A DNA stretch of 64,000 nucleotides from contig NZ_NBXD01000014.1 in assembly GCF_003399645.1 (NCBI RefSeq), positions 310,001-374,000 of the forward strand. Direction: 5' to 3'. How positions within the stretch are numbered: position 1 is the first letter of the stretch; every line of letters starts with the position of its first letter. The stretch is from Subtercola boreus (GTDB lineage Bacteria > Actinomycetota > Actinomycetes > Actinomycetales > Microbacteriaceae). Below, one piece after another: positions 28,655-44,526 of this stretch. Both the position numbers and the translations under genes were made by a program. The notes below the pieces were generated by a model that had not been told where the DNA came from, made no database searches, and saw only the letters and a program-made list of their open reading frames with translations.

Positions 28655-29023
28655 TTACTTGGAGGGGGTCGCCGTGCCGCGCCGCGCGCGCAGTTGAGCG
28701 AGAGCGTCTTCAAGCAGCTGTGCTGCCTCTTCTTCGGTGCGACGTTCTTTTACATAGGCGAGATGGGTCTTGTAGGGCTCGAGCTTCGCCACCGACGGCG
28801 GGTTCAGCTGGTCGCGGCCGGCGGGAAGCCCGGACTGCGGTGAGTCGATGGTCTCGGGAATCTCCTCGACGGGGAGGTTGGCCGCGAAGTAGCGCACCGT
28901 CTCGTTGCCGAGAGCATCCCAGTAGGAGATCTTGATGCGATCGGCGTGGTAGCCGCGATCCTGTTCGCCCATGGGGCCGGCGCCGACGCGCGAACCCCTG
29001 ATGGCGCTGCCGCCTGATGCCAT
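28655..29023 (-). CDS. rbpA: RNA polymerase-binding protein RbpA
   Basis: 122 residues. RbpA is an actinobacterial transcription factor that binds sigma and the beta subunit and stabilises the open promoter complex. Recognisable parts are the N-terminal GSAIRGSRVGAGPMG, the acidic/basic core and the C-terminal sigma-interacting helix PYKTHLAYVKERRTEEEAAQLLEDALAQLRARRG. It has no cysteines, so it is the zinc-free type. The start is ATG 29023 with AGGGGA 6 nt upstream. An upstream in-frame extension is not conserved. Confidence 0.93.
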   Translation of the reverse strand: MASGGSAIRGSRVGAGPMGEQDRGYHADRIKISYWDALGNETVRYFAANLPVEEIPETIDSPQSGLPAGRDQLNPPSVAKLEPYKTHLAYVKERRTEEEAAQLLEDALAQLRARRGTATPSK

Positions 29024-29031
29024 GATTTCCC

Positions 29032-29283
29032 CTAGTTTCCGGAATCGAACTTTGTGATGAGCCCCAGCACGATGATGCAGGCAACCCACACGATGCCGAG
29101 GATCACGGTGATGCGGTTCAGGTTGCGTTCTGCGACACCCGACGCGCCGAGGTTCGAGGTGACGCCACCACCGAACATGTCTGAGAGCCCTCCGCCGCGA
29201 CCGCGGTGGAGGAGGATCAGCAGGGTGAGAAGGAGACTGGTTATGCCGAGCAGAACCTGCAAGACGACCTGGAGGATTTGCAA
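29032..29283 (-). CDS. secG: Preprotein translocase subunit SecG
   Basis: 83 residues with two membrane helices (VVLQVLLGITSLLLTLLILLH and ITVILGIVWVACIIVLGLI) joined by the SecG loop GRGGGLSDMFGGG. It is an auxiliary part of the SecYEG channel. The start codon is TTG 29283, preceded by AAAGGT. The next in-frame candidates would delete the first helix. It lies 8 nt upstream of rbpA on the same strand. Confidence 0.92.
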   Translation of the reverse strand: MQILQVVLQVLLGITSLLLTLLILLHRGRGGGLSDMFGGGVTSNLGASGVAERNLNRITVILGIVWVACIIVLGLITKFDSGN

Positions 29284-29369
29284 CGGTTACCTTTCACACA
29301 AGACGGGAGACGCTCAGTCCCCCGCAGACAAAGACCAAGTATACCTTGAGCCTGCGGAAACACCGTGCG

Positions 29370-29401
29370 CGGGCGCCGCGAGTATTCATTCGCGGCGCCC
29401 G
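29370..29401 (-). terminator. Hairpin between tpiA and secG
   Basis: Perfect 12-bp stem (CGGGCGCCGCGA) with an 8-nt loop just past the tpiA stop. No T-run follows on the minus strand, so it may only attenuate or protect transcripts. Confidence 0.6.
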
Positions 29402-29418
29402 GAGGGTGCGCCATTGAC

Positions 29419-30204
29419 TCAGACGCCCACGTGCTTCTTGAAGCGAACGATGGCACTGAACTCGTCGAGGTCGAGGCTCGCTCCACCCACCAGGGCGCCG
29501 TCGACGTTGGGTTCGCGCATGAAGCCGGCGATGTTGCCCGACTTGACCGAACCCCCGTAGAGGACGCGGGTCGCGGCGGCCGTATCAGGACCGAGCGTCG
29601 CGGCGAGCTCGGCCCGGAGGGCGGCACAGACCTGCTCGGCCTGCTCGGGCGTCGCCGCCTGGCCCGAGCCGATGGCCCAGACGGGCTCGTAGGCCACCAC
29701 GATGTTCGCGTCGGACGGAACGCCGGCGAGTGCCGCCTTCAGCTGGCCGACGGGCACGGCACTCGGGCCGAACTCCTCGAGGTCGGCGGCCGTCTCGCCG
29801 ACGCAGAGCACCGGAACCAGGCCGTGCTTGAGGGCTGCCCTGACCTTGGCGCCGATCTGCTCGTCGGTCTCGTTGTGCAGTGTGCGACGTTCCGAGTGGC
29901 CGATGATCACGTAGGCGCAGTCGAGCTTCGCCAGGAACTGGCCCGAGATCTCACCGGTGTAGGCACCGGAGTCGTGAGCCGAGACATCCTGGGCACCGTA
30001 GGCCAGCTCGAGCTTGTCGGCCGAGACGAGTGTCTGCACCGAGCGGAGGTCGGTGAACGGCGGGAACAGGGCCACCTCGACGTCGCTGTAGCTGTGCGAG
30101 GCGTCTTTCAGGCTCCAGGCGAGCTTCTGCACGAAGGCGATGGCCTGGAGGTGGTCGAGGTTCATCTTCCAGTTGCCGGCGATGAGGGGGGTGCGATTCG
30201 TCAT
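29419..30204 (-). CDS. tpiA: Triosephosphate isomerase
   Basis: 261 residues. It interconverts dihydroxyacetone phosphate and glyceraldehyde-3-phosphate. The substrate lysine is in LIAGNWKMN (about residue 14), the catalytic histidine in VIIGHSERR, and the catalytic glutamate and loop 6 in VAYEPVWAIGSGQAA. It ends with YGGSVKSGN and GALVGGASLD. The ATG at 30204 overlaps the pgk TGA as ATGA and is preferred over an ATG three codons upstream. Confidence 0.96.
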   Translation of the reverse strand: MTNRTPLIAGNWKMNLDHLQAIAFVQKLAWSLKDASHSYSDVEVALFPPFTDLRSVQTLVSADKLELAYGAQDVSAHDSGAYTGEISGQFLAKLDCAYVIIGHSERRTLHNETDEQIGAKVRAALKHGLVPVLCVGETAADLEEFGPSAVPVGQLKAALAGVPSDANIVVAYEPVWAIGSGQAATPEQAEQVCAALRAELAATLGPDTAAATRVLYGGSVKSGNIAGFMREPNVDGALVGGASLDLDEFSAIVRFKKHVGV

Positions 30205-31421
30205 GCTGTCCATCCGAGAATGTCGAGGCCGGGGAGGCGCTTGCCTTCGAGGAACTCGAGGCTGGCACCGCCGCCCGTGGAGATGTGACCGAACTGGTCA
30301 TCGGTGAAACCGAGCGCGCGGACCGCAGCGGCAGAGTCGCCGCCGCCGACGACCCCGAGGCCGTCGACCTTCGTAAGCGCTGCGGCGATGGATCGGGTGC
30401 CCTCGGCGAAGGGCTCGAGTTCGAAGACGCCCATCGGGCCGTTCCAGAACACGGTGTGCGACGCCTCGATGATCTCGGCGAACGCGGCCGCGGTGTCGGG
30501 GCCGATGTCGAGCCCGAGCCCGCTCTCACCGAAGGGCGTCTCCTCGATCGTCTCGGCGCTGGTGACCGTGTGCTCGGCGTCGGCTCCGAACTTCGACGCC
30601 ACGACGACGTCTGTCGGCAGCACGATCTTCACGCCGAGCTCGGACGCCTTCTCGAGGTAGCCCTTGACGGTCTCGATCTGGTCCTTCTCCAGCAGGCTGG
30701 CGCCGACCCGGAAGCCCTGGGCCGCGAGGAAGGTGAAGAGCATCCCGCCGCCGATGAGCAGCGAGTCGACCTTGGGCAGCAGATGGCCGATGACCCCGAG
30801 CTTGTCGGAGACCTTCGACCCGCCGAGCACGACCGCGTAGGGGCGGTCGGGCTTCTCGGTGAGCTTCTCGAGAACCTCGAGCTCGGTCTGGATGAGCAGT
30901 CCGGCCGCACTCGGCAGCAGTTCGGCCAACTCATAGACACTCGCCTGCTTGCGGTGCACGACGCCGAAGCCGTCCGAGACGAAGACGTCGGCGAACGCGG
31001 CCAGCTGCTCTGCGAACGCCGTGCGCTCCGTTGCGTCTTTGGAGGTCTCTCCGGCGTTGAACCGGAGGTTCTCGAGGAGCAGGAAGGTGCCGTCGCCGGC
31101 CAGGGAGGCCACAGCATCCCGGGCCGCCGAACCGACCGTGTCGGAGGCGAAGGCGACCGGCGCCTCGAGCAGCTCGGCGAGCCGCGAGGCGACCGGCGCC
31201 AGGCTGTACTTCGCTTCCGGAGTACCCTCAGGGCGGCCGAGGTGGCTCACAATGACCACCTTGGCCCCCTGGGCGGCGAGAGCCACGAGCGTGGGAAGTG
31301 ACGCGCGAATACGCCCGTCGTCGGTGATGACACCGTCTTTCAACGGCACATTCAGATCGCAGCGGATGATGACTGTCTTGCCATCGAGCGACCCGAGGGA
31401 CTCGAGCGTTCTGATTGTCAC
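30201..31421 (-). CDS. pgk: Phosphoglycerate kinase
   Basis: 406 residues. It makes ATP from 1,3-bisphosphoglycerate. Motifs are VIIRCDLNVPLKDG near the N-terminus, SHLGRPEG, the nucleotide-binding GGSKVSDKLGV, and C-terminal VFWNGPMGVFELEPFAEGT and GGGDSAAAV. Length is normal. It follows gap by 70 nt containing a hairpin and is coupled to tpiA. Confidence 0.97.
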   Translation of the reverse strand: MTIRTLESLGSLDGKTVIIRCDLNVPLKDGVITDDGRIRASLPTLVALAAQGAKVVIVSHLGRPEGTPEAKYSLAPVASRLAELLEAPVAFASDTVGSAARDAVASLAGDGTFLLLENLRFNAGETSKDATERTAFAEQLAAFADVFVSDGFGVVHRKQASVYELAELLPSAAGLLIQTELEVLEKLTEKPDRPYAVVLGGSKVSDKLGVIGHLLPKVDSLLIGGGMLFTFLAAQGFRVGASLLEKDQIETVKGYLEKASELGVKIVLPTDVVVASKFGADAEHTVTSAETIEETPFGESGLGLDIGPDTAAAFAEIIEASHTVFWNGPMGVFELEPFAEGTRSIAAALTKVDGLGVVGGGDSAAAVRALGFTDDQFGHISTGGGASLEFLEGKRLPGLDILGWTA

Positions 31422-31457
31422 TTCGTGTTTCTCATTACCTTCTCGCGGGATTCATTC

Positions 31458-31484
31458 GTCGAGCCGGGCAGGGACCGGCTCGAC
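31458..31484 (-). terminator. Hairpin between gap and pgk
   Basis: Perfect 10-bp stem (GTCGAGCCGG) with a 7-nt loop, 7 nt past the gap stop and without a T-run. It is probably an intercistronic attenuator or processing stem that sets gap above pgk-tpiA. Confidence 0.5.
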
Positions 31485-31491
31485 CATGTGC

Positions 31492-33220
<1,729 letters not shown>

Positions 33221-33247
33221 CGTTTTCTCCTTGTACTCGTTTGCACC

Positions 33248-33253
33248 AGTCTA
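33248..33253 (-). promoter_or_regulatory. Putative -10 box (TAGACT) of sodA
   Basis: TAGACT on the minus strand, with a leader of about 20 nt that contains the AAGGAG ribosome-binding site. It lies in the short space after whiA. Confidence 0.5.
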
Positions 33254-33271
33254 TTGACTGAGTGCGGGGCC

Positions 33272-34249
33272 TCAGTCGTCGAGGTCGGGCGGCAGGTTGG
33301 CGTCGGTGCCCGGAATGCCCAGATCCTGCGCCTTCTTGTCGGCCATGGCCAGCAGGCGACGGATGCGCCCCGCGATCGCGTCCTTCGTCATCGGCGGGTC
33401 GGCGTGGTGGCCCAGTTCGTCGAGACTCGCATCCCGAAAGTTCAGCCGGAGTTCACCCGCGTAGCGCAGGTGCTCCGGCACCTCGTCGCCGATGATCTCC
33501 AGGGCTCGCTCGACCCGTGAGCAGGCCGCGACGGCGGCCTGTGCCGAACGCCGCAGGTTCGCGTCGTCGAAGTTGACCAGCCGATTGGCAGTGGCGCGTA
33601 CCTCGCGGCGCTGGCGCATCTCCTCCCAGCGGGCGACCGACTGCTTCGCACCCATAATGCTGAGCATCGAGGCGATCGCCTCGCCGTCGCGGATGACGAC
33701 GCGGTGCACTCCGCGTACCTCGCGGGCTTTGGCGGCGACATGCAGCCGTGCCGCGGCGCCCACCAGCGCCATGGCCGACTCGTTGCCCGGGCAGATCACC
33801 TCGAGGGCTGCGGACCGGCCCGGATCGGTCAGCGAGCCCTGAGCGAGGAATGCCCCGCGCCAGACGGCCCCGAGCTCGTCGGCAGACCCGGTGGTGAGGC
33901 GGTTCGGGAGGCCGCGGATGGGCCGCCGCCGAGCATCCAGCAACCCCGTCTGGCGGGCCAGCGTCTCGCCGCCCTCGAGAACGCGCACCAGATAGTAGCT
34001 GCTGCGCCGCACCCCGGAGGCCGAGATGAGCTGCACGTCTCCGCGCACTCCGTAGAGCTCGGCGAGATCTCTGCGCACCCGCTTCACGAGTTCGGGGGTG
34101 TCGAGCTCGCTCTCGATGGCGATGCGACCCGAGATGAGGTGCAGTCCGCCCGCGAATCGCAGGATGGTTGCGAGTTCAGCGGCGCGAGCCGACGTTCTGC
34201 TGACGACGACTTCGGTCAGTTCGTTCTTGACATCGGCGGTGAGAGCCAT
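33272..34249 (-). CDS. whiA: Sporulation/cell-division regulator WhiA
   Basis: 325 residues. WhiA combines a LAGLIDADG-like N-terminal domain with a C-terminal helix-turn-helix. Seen here are [45 protein letters not shown] and the C-terminal [37 protein letters not shown]. In non-sporulating actinobacteria it still controls cell division genes. It follows rapZ by 65 nt. The usual neighbour yvcK is absent between the two. Confidence 0.95.
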   Translation of the reverse strand: MALTADVKNELTEVVVSRTSARAAELATILRFAGGLHLISGRIAIESELDTPELVKRVRRDLAELYGVRGDVQLISASGVRRSSYYLVRVLEGGETLARQTGLLDARRRPIRGLPNRLTTGSADELGAVWRGAFLAQGSLTDPGRSAALEVICPGNESAMALVGAAARLHVAAKAREVRGVHRVVIRDGEAIASMLSIMGAKQSVARWEEMRQRREVRATANRLVNFDDANLRRSAQAAVAACSRVERALEIIGDEVPEHLRYAGELRLNFRDASLDELGHHADPPMTKDAIAGRIRRLLAMADKKAQDLGIPGTDANLPPDLDD

Positions 34250-34314
34250 TCTCTTCCATCTCCTTACATCACTGCGCGAGTGTCCCGCTTGTGGCAGGAG
34301 GGCCGTCGCAGCTG

Positions 34315-35193
34315 TTATTCGCGACCGAGGTCGCGGTGTTTGACACTCACCACAACGCCGGGATTCGTGCTGATCAGGTCTGCCAGCCTGCGAGCCACGG
34401 CGACCGAGCGGTGTTTGCCGCCCGTGCAGCCTATGGCAATTGTGGCGTGCCGTTTGTTCTCGCGCTGGTACCCGGCGAGCACAGGCGCCAGCGCCAGGGC
34501 GTAGTTCTCGATGAAATCTCCCGCGCCCTCCTGCCCGAGGACGTAGTCGCTCACCTCGGTGTCGAGGCCGGTCTTGTCTTTCAGCTCGGGAATCCAGAAG
34601 GGGTTCGGGATGAAGCGGCAGTCGGCCATGGCGTCGGCGTCGGCGGGGGCCCCGTACTTGAACCCGAAGCTCATGATCGTGACCTGCACTCCGGCGGTGT
34701 CGACGGCCGAGAATCGCTCCTGCACCGCGTTGGCGAGCTGGTGCACGTTGAGGTCGGAGGTGTCGATGATCATGTCGCTCGACTCACGGATGGCGGTCAT
34801 CCGCGCCCGCTCGGCTCCGATGCCGTCGAGCAGGGTGCCGTTGCCCTGCAGGGGATGCGGCCGCCTCACCTGCTCGAATCTGCGCACCAGGGCGGCATCC
34901 GTCGCCTCGAGGAAGACGACCCGCACCTGCGTGCCGCTCCGCAGGGCCAGGATGATCTCCTGCAGGTCGGTGAAGAAGTCCCGGCCGCGTACATCGACGA
35001 CGGCCGCGAGCCTCGGCAGGGTCGAGCCGGCGTGCTCGGCGAGGTCGACGAGTGGACGCAGCATCTGCGGCGGAAGGTTGTCGACGACGTACCAGCCGAG
35101 GTCTTCGAGCGCATTGGCGACGGTCGAGCGGCCGGCCCCCGACATCCCGGTGACAATGAGCACTTCCTGCTGCCCAGCGGTGTCGGGTGTCAT
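34315..35193 (-). CDS. rapZ: RNase adapter / nucleotide-binding protein RapZ
   Basis: 292 residues. The Walker A loop is [29 protein letters not shown], followed by [32 protein letters not shown] and the C-terminal [20 protein letters not shown]. In Gram-negatives RapZ guides RNase E to a small RNA; in actinobacteria its role is less clear. It lies between uvrC and whiA in an arrangement conserved across actinobacteria. Confidence 0.95.
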   Translation of the reverse strand: MTPDTAGQQEVLIVTGMSGAGRSTVANALEDLGWYVVDNLPPQMLRPLVDLAEHAGSTLPRLAAVVDVRGRDFFTDLQEIILALRSGTQVRVVFLEATDAALVRRFEQVRRPHPLQGNGTLLDGIGAERARMTAIRESSDMIIDTSDLNVHQLANAVQERFSAVDTAGVQVTIMSFGFKYGAPADADAMADCRFIPNPFWIPELKDKTGLDTEVSDYVLGQEGAGDFIENYALALAPVLAGYQRENKRHATIAIGCTGGKHRSVAVARRLADLISTNPGVVVSVKHRDLGRE

Positions 35194-35350
35194 CGTGTGT
35201 CGAACTCTCGCCTCGTCGGTGCTCCGTGTGATTCCAGACTACCGGGCCCGGGGTGCGGCGCCGCTCGGCTGAGGCGGGCGCATACCCGTGGGAGCAGACC
35301 CGTGGGAGCAGGCCCGGCGGGCCGGCCCGTCGGGTCTGCCCATCGGGTGG

Positions 35351-37200
35351 TCACGCTCGGAGCTGCTGGTGGATGGTGCTGGCCAGGGCGGGGCCGACGC
35401 CCTTCACCTCGGCGATCTGCTCGGGTGACGCTTCCTTCAGCTTCGAGACCGAGCCGAACTCCTTCAGCAGGGTCTTCACCCGCGCAGGGCCGAGGCCGGG
35501 GATCTCGGAGAGCACGCTCGTGATGTCGCGCTTGCGGCGGATGCGCTGGTGGGTGATCGCGAAGCGGTGCGCCTCATCACGGATGCGCTGCAGCAGGAAG
35601 AGCGCCTCGCTGCCCCGGGGCAGGATGACGGGGAAGTCGTCGTCGGGCAGCCAGATCTCCTCCAGCCGCTTGGCGAGCCCCGCGAGGAAGATGCCCTGCA
35701 CGCCGGACTCCTTCAGCGCACGCGCCGCGGCCTGCACCTGCGGCTGCCCGCCGTCGACGATCAGCAGATTCGGCGGGTACGAGAACTTCTTGGTGGCGCT
35801 GTCGGATTCGCTGCGCTCCGAGCCCTCCTCGAGGTAGGCCAGGCGCCGGGTGATGACCTGGTAGATCGAGTCGGTGTCGTCGGTGGTCTCGGGGATGGTG
35901 AAACGGCGGTACTGGTCTTTGCGGGCCAGGCCGTCTTCGAACACCACCATCGATGCGACCACGTTCGTGCCGCCGAGGTGCGAGACGTCGAAGCACTCCA
36001 TGCGCAGCGGTGCGTCGGGCATCCCGAGCCCGTTCTGGATGTCGGTGAGTGCCTCTGTGCGCGCCACGAAGTCGCTGCTGCGGCGCATCTTGTAGAGCAT
36101 CAGCGCGTTCTTGGCGTTGAGGGTCGCGGTCTGCATGAGCGCCGCCTTCTCGCCGCGCTGGGCCGTCTTCAGGGCGACCTTGGAGGTTCCACGACGCTCG
36201 GAGAGCCACTGCTCGAGTTCGCGTGCGTCGTCGGGGATGTCGGGCACGATGATTTCACGCGGCGGGACCTGGCCGTCGTAAGCCGTCTGCAGGATGGAGT
36301 CGACGAGCTCTGCGGTGGTGAGGTCGAGCTCCTTGTCGACCATCCAGGCGCGCACACCGCGGATGCGGCCGCCGCGCACTATGAACTGCTGCACCGCCGC
36401 CGCGAGCTCATCGTGTTCGATGCCGAAGAGGTCGGTGTCGACGCTGTCGGCCAGCACCACGGTGCTCTTCGCCAGTACGGCCTCGAGGGCGCCGAGCTGG
36501 TCGCGGAAACGGGCCGCCTTCTCATACTCCTGGGCATCGGAGGCTGCGCGCATCCGCTTGGTCGTCTCGGTGACGAACCGCTTGTCGTGGCCGTTCATGA
36601 AGGCGATGAAGTCGTTCACCATCTCGCGGTGCTCGGCGATGGTCACTGTGCCCGAGCAGGGGCCGCCGCAGCGCCCGATCTGGCCGGGGAAGCACGGGCG
36701 GCCGCTCGCCATCGCCTTCTTGTAGCTCGAATCGGAGCACGTTCTGATCGGGAAGGCCTTGATCATCAGGTCGATGGTGTCGTGCACCGCCCAGATCTTC
36801 GGATACGGGCCGAAGTACTTGGCACCCTTGATCCTGGGGTTTCGTGTCACCATCACCCGGGGTGCCTCATCGGCCAGCGTGATGGCCATGAACGGGTAGG
36901 TCTTGTCGTCGCGGAACTTGACGTTGAAGGGCGGGTCGAACTCCTTGATCCAGGTGTATTCGAGCTGCAGGGCCTCGATGTCGGTGCCGACGACGGTCCA
37001 CTCGACGCTGACAGCCGTGGTGACCATGCGACGGGTTCGCTCGTGCAGGCTGCGGAGCGGCGCGAAGTAGTTGCTCAGCCGGGCACGCAGGTTCTGAGCC
37101 TTGCCGACGTAGAGCACGCGCTTGTTGGCGTCGCGAAAACGGTAGACGCCCGGCTGCGTGGGGATCTCCCCCGCCTTCGGACGGTAGCTGACGGTGTCTG

Positions 37201-37204
<4 letters not shown>
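35351..37204 (-). CDS. uvrC: Excinuclease ABC subunit C
   Basis: 617 residues. The GIY-YIG nuclease is at the N-terminus ([29 protein letters not shown]), followed by the conserved Cys region ([19 protein letters not shown]), a UVR segment around residue 215 ([19 protein letters not shown]), the RNase H-like second nuclease ([24 protein letters not shown]) and a C-terminal double helix-hairpin-helix ([17 protein letters not shown]). It makes both incisions in nucleotide excision repair. Its ATG overlaps the uvrA TGA, so uvrA promoter control should extend to uvrC. Confidence 0.97.
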
Positions 37205-40092
<2,888 letters not shown>

Positions 40093-40098
40093 CCTAGA

Positions 40099-40121
40099 AG
40101 TCTATGGTCTGCCACTGACAC
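40099..40121 (-). promoter_or_regulatory. uvrA promoter with RecA-NDp/PafBC-type motif
   Basis: On the minus strand GTGTCAGTG is followed by exactly 8 nt, then TAGACT, then 6 nt and the GTG start. This equals the RecA-independent DNA damage promoter described in mycobacteria (tTGTCRGTG-N8-TANNNT), which the activator PafBC uses. The uvrB promoter has the same 13 bases around it. Confidence 0.75.
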
Positions 40122-40191
40122 TGCCCCCCGCGCCCCCTCTGCGCTCTGCTCGCCGGCTGCGCTCTGGGCTGAATCGGGCGGCCGTGCGTGG

Positions 40192-40491
40192 CTACGCCCG
40201 CCGGCTGCGCTCTCGGATGAACTCGGCTGCGGTGAGAGTGTGCGACCGACCCGGAACCATTTCGGGCCGGAGCCCGTTCAACCACGACCCCGGGTCTGCG
40301 CTGAGTGCCCCCGCCAGCGCAACGATGGTCGACAGGCTGGGGTTGGTCTGGCCCCGTTCGATCTTGCCCACGTTCGTCACGTGCATCTCCGCCAGCTCGG
40401 CGACGTGCTCCTGGCTGACGCCGAGTTGCAGGCGGGTGGAACGCACGCGGTCGCCGAAGAGACGGGCGGCTTCTGAATGGAGTTCAGGCAT
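40192..40491 (-). CDS. XRE-family helix-turn-helix regulator
   Basis: 99 residues. An HTH_3 domain fills most of it: [43 protein letters not shown]-terminal tail of about 30 residues has no recognisable ligand domain. GAGGT lies very close to the ATG. It sits between uvrA and uvrB on the same strand, upstream of the uvrA promoter. Whether it regulates the uvr genes or is a lone cassette cannot be told. Confidence 0.85.
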   Translation of the reverse strand: MPELHSEAARLFGDRVRSTRLQLGVSQEHVAELAEMHVTNVGKIERGQTNPSLSTIVALAGALSADPGSWLNGLRPEMVPGRSHTLTAAEFIRERSRRA

Positions 40492-40596
40492 ACCTCATGA
40501 ATACTTGCACCAGTGATCTGCTACCAGAGTGCAGAGACATGATGCTTTTGAACCTTACACTCGCCAGACTATCTGAGCGAACGTCATCTTAGCGGC

Positions 40597-42660
<2,064 letters not shown>

Positions 42661-42667
42661 GTCTTCA

Positions 42668-42690
42668 AGTTTATGGAGAGCCACTGACAC
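42668..42690 (-). promoter_or_regulatory. uvrB promoter with RecA-NDp/PafBC-type motif
   Basis: GTGTCAGTG, 8 nt, TAAACT, then 7 nt and ATG on the minus strand. It is the second copy of the arrangement at uvrA, with CAGTGTCAGTGGC identical in both. Confidence 0.75.
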
Positions 42691-42731
42691 TGGCTCCCTT
42701 CGGGTGCTGATTGCGCAGTGCGAGAAAGCCC

Positions 42732-42737
42732 TAAAGT
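42732..42737 (+). promoter_or_regulatory. Putative -10 box (TAAAGT) of pfkA
   Basis: TAAAGT, 7 nt, ATG 42745; a TTGCGC at 42711-42716 could be the -35. It is divergent from the uvrB promoter, with about 58 bp between the two -10 boxes. Confidence 0.6.
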
Positions 42738-42744
42738 GATAGCC

Positions 42745-43770
42745 ATGCGCATAGGAATCCTGACCAGCGGTGGAGACTGCCCCGGCCTCAACGCGGTCAT
42801 CCGCGGAATCGTGCTGAAGGGGACCGAGCTCAACGACCAGGAGTTCGTCGGTTTCAAGGGCGGCTGGCGCGGGGTCGTCAACTCCGACCTGGTCGAGCTC
42901 GGTCGCGCGAACGTCCGCGGTATCGCCAAGGAGGGCGGCACCATCCTCGGCACCTCCCGCACGAACCCGTTCGAGGGCGACGGCGGTCCCGACCGCATCC
43001 TCGCGAACATGCAGCGTGAGGGCATCGACGCCATCATCGCCATCGGTGGCGAGGGCACCCTGGCGGCTGCGAAACGCCTCACGGATGCCGGGCTCCAGAT
43101 CGTCGGAGTGCCGAAGACCATCGACAACGACCTCGACGCGACCGACTACACGTTCGGCTTCGACACCGCCGTGCAGATCGCGACCGACGCCATGGACAGG
43201 CTCCGCACCACCGGGGACTCCCACAGCCGCTGCATGGTCGCCGAGGTCATGGGCCGGCACGTCGGCTGGATCGCCCTGCACTCGGGCATGGCCGCAGGGG
43301 CCCACGCCATCCTCATCCCCGAGCAGAAGACCACGACGGACGAGGTGCGCGGCTGGGTCGAGAGTGCCAACGCCCGCGGGCGCGCTCCACTCGTCGTCGT
43401 CGCCGAGGGCTTCATCCCCGGATCGGCGGATGACGCGCACTCCGAACGCGGACTCGATGCGTTCGGCCGCCCCCGCCTCGGCGGTATCGGCGAACGACTC
43501 GCCCCGATGATCGAGGAGATGACGGGTATCGAGACCCGCGCCACCACTCTCGGCCACATCCAGCGCGGCGGCGTGCCCAGCGCCTTCGACCGCGTTCTGG
43601 CCACCCGGCTCGGCATGGCTGCGAGCGACGCTGTGCAGACCGAGTCGTGGGGCCAGATGGTCGCCCTGCGCGGCACCGAGATCGTGAACGTCGGCTTCGA
43701 AGAGGCGCTCGGCAAGCTCAAGACCGTACCCCAGTCGCGCTACGACGAGGCCGCCCAGCTCTTCGGTTAG
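42745..43770 (+). CDS. pfkA: 6-phosphofructokinase
   Basis: 341 residues. N-terminal [21 protein letters not shown], substrate site [22 protein letters not shown] and C-terminal [17 protein letters not shown] are PFK hallmarks. The phosphoryl-donor loop reads [10 protein letters not shown], with Gly where PPi-dependent enzymes have Asp, which points to ATP. The PKTIDND lysine is shared with PPi enzymes and with the ATP-PFK of Streptomyces. ATP use is thus likely but not certain. An upstream ATG (42718) lies before the -10 box and is rejected. It overlaps the convergent coaE by 4 nt. Confidence 0.93.
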   Translation: MRIGILTSGGDCPGLNAVIRGIVLKGTELNDQEFVGFKGGWRGVVNSDLVELGRANVRGIAKEGGTILGTSRTNPFEGDGGPDRILANMQREGIDAIIAIGGEGTLAAAKRLTDAGLQIVGVPKTIDNDLDATDYTFGFDTAVQIATDAMDRLRTTGDSHSRCMVAEVMGRHVGWIALHSGMAAGAHAILIPEQKTTTDEVRGWVESANARGRAPLVVVAEGFIPGSADDAHSERGLDAFGRPRLGGIGERLAPMIEEMTGIETRATTLGHIQRGGVPSAFDRVLATRLGMAASDAVQTESWGQMVALRGTEIVNVGFEEALGKLKTVPQSRYDEAAQLFG

Positions 43771-44411
43771 TCGGTTCCGGATGCCGCTGCGGCCTCCGCT
43801 GCGGTCCCGGGCAGGGCCGTGAGGGTCGTCCAGAGCTCTCCGACCTGGTCGAGGGTCTGCCCGAGTGTGCCGTTGGAGTCGATCACCACATCGGCGATGG
43901 CCAGGCGTTCGGCTTCGGAGGCCTGCGACGCTATTCTGCTGCGGGCATCCGCTTCGGTCATACCCCGGATCTCGACCAGCCGCCTGACACGGGTCTCCTC
44001 CGCGGCGCTGACCACGATGGCGAGCTCGAAGTCGTACGGGCGCCTGCTCGCCTCGAGGAGGAGGGGCACGTCGTAGACCACGATCGCGTCGGGGTCGGCA
44101 GCCTCGGCGGCAGCGATGCGCTCGAGACCCAGCTGGTGGACGGCCGGGTGCGTGATGTCGTTCAGCTTCTGCAGGTTCTGCGGCTGCCCGAAGACACGGC
44201 TGCCGAGAGCGGGGCGGTCGAGAGAGCCGTCGGGCTGCAGAACCTCCTGGCCGAACGCCTCTGCGATGTGGCGGAGGGCATCCGTTCCCGGTTCGACGAC
44301 CTCGCGGGCGAGCCGGTCGGCGTCGATGATGACGGCTCCGAGTTCGGCGAGGCGGGCGGCGACGGTGGATTTTCCGGAGGCGATACCCCCGGTGAGGGCT
44401 ACGAGATGCAC
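43767..44411 (-). CDS. coaE: Dephospho-CoA kinase
   Basis: 214 residues. It phosphorylates dephospho-CoA in the last step of CoA synthesis. P-loop [21 protein letters not shown] at the N-terminus, [10 protein letters not shown], and the lid region [31 protein letters not shown] are conserved. The start is GTG 44411 with TACCAT 6 nt upstream. Its stop codon overlaps that of pfkA on the other strand (TTAG shared). The C-terminus ends in a short Ala-rich tail. Confidence 0.94.
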   Translation of the reverse strand: MHLVALTGGIASGKSTVAARLAELGAVIIDADRLAREVVEPGTDALRHIAEAFGQEVLQPDGSLDRPALGSRVFGQPQNLQKLNDITHPAVHQLGLERIAAAEAADPDAIVVYDVPLLLEASRRPYDFELAIVVSAAEETRVRRLVEIRGMTEADARSRIASQASEAERLAIADVVIDSNGTLGQTLDQVGELWTTLTALPGTAAEAAAASGTD

Positions 44412-44417
44412 CTGCTC

Positions 44418-44423
44418 ATGGTA
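44418..44423 (-). promoter_or_regulatory. Putative -10 box (TACCAT) of coaE
   Basis: TACCAT, 6 nt, GTG 44411 on the minus strand. An in-frame stretch continues upstream toward rpsA but cannot be translated from this transcript. Confidence 0.5.
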
Positions 44424-44471
44424 CCGAGGCCGCGGGAGCTGCCGGGCATCCGGAGCCTGCTGTAACGGCGA

Positions 44472-44501
44472 ATGGCCGCCCTCCCGGGGGAGGACGGCCA
44501 T
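44472..44501 (-). terminator. Hairpin terminator after rpsA
   Basis: Arms ATGGCCGCCCTCCC and GGGAGGACGGCCAT pair over 14 bp with one wobble, 26 nt past the rpsA stop. It has no T-run on the minus strand. Confidence 0.65.
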
Positions 44502-44526
44502 CCGTATGAGGCGTGGTGCAGTGGTG

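Noticed and set aside
42661-43557. 299-codon upstream extension of uvrB
   Set aside because: It is antisense to pfkA, lies upstream of the uvrB promoter and has no resemblance to UvrB.
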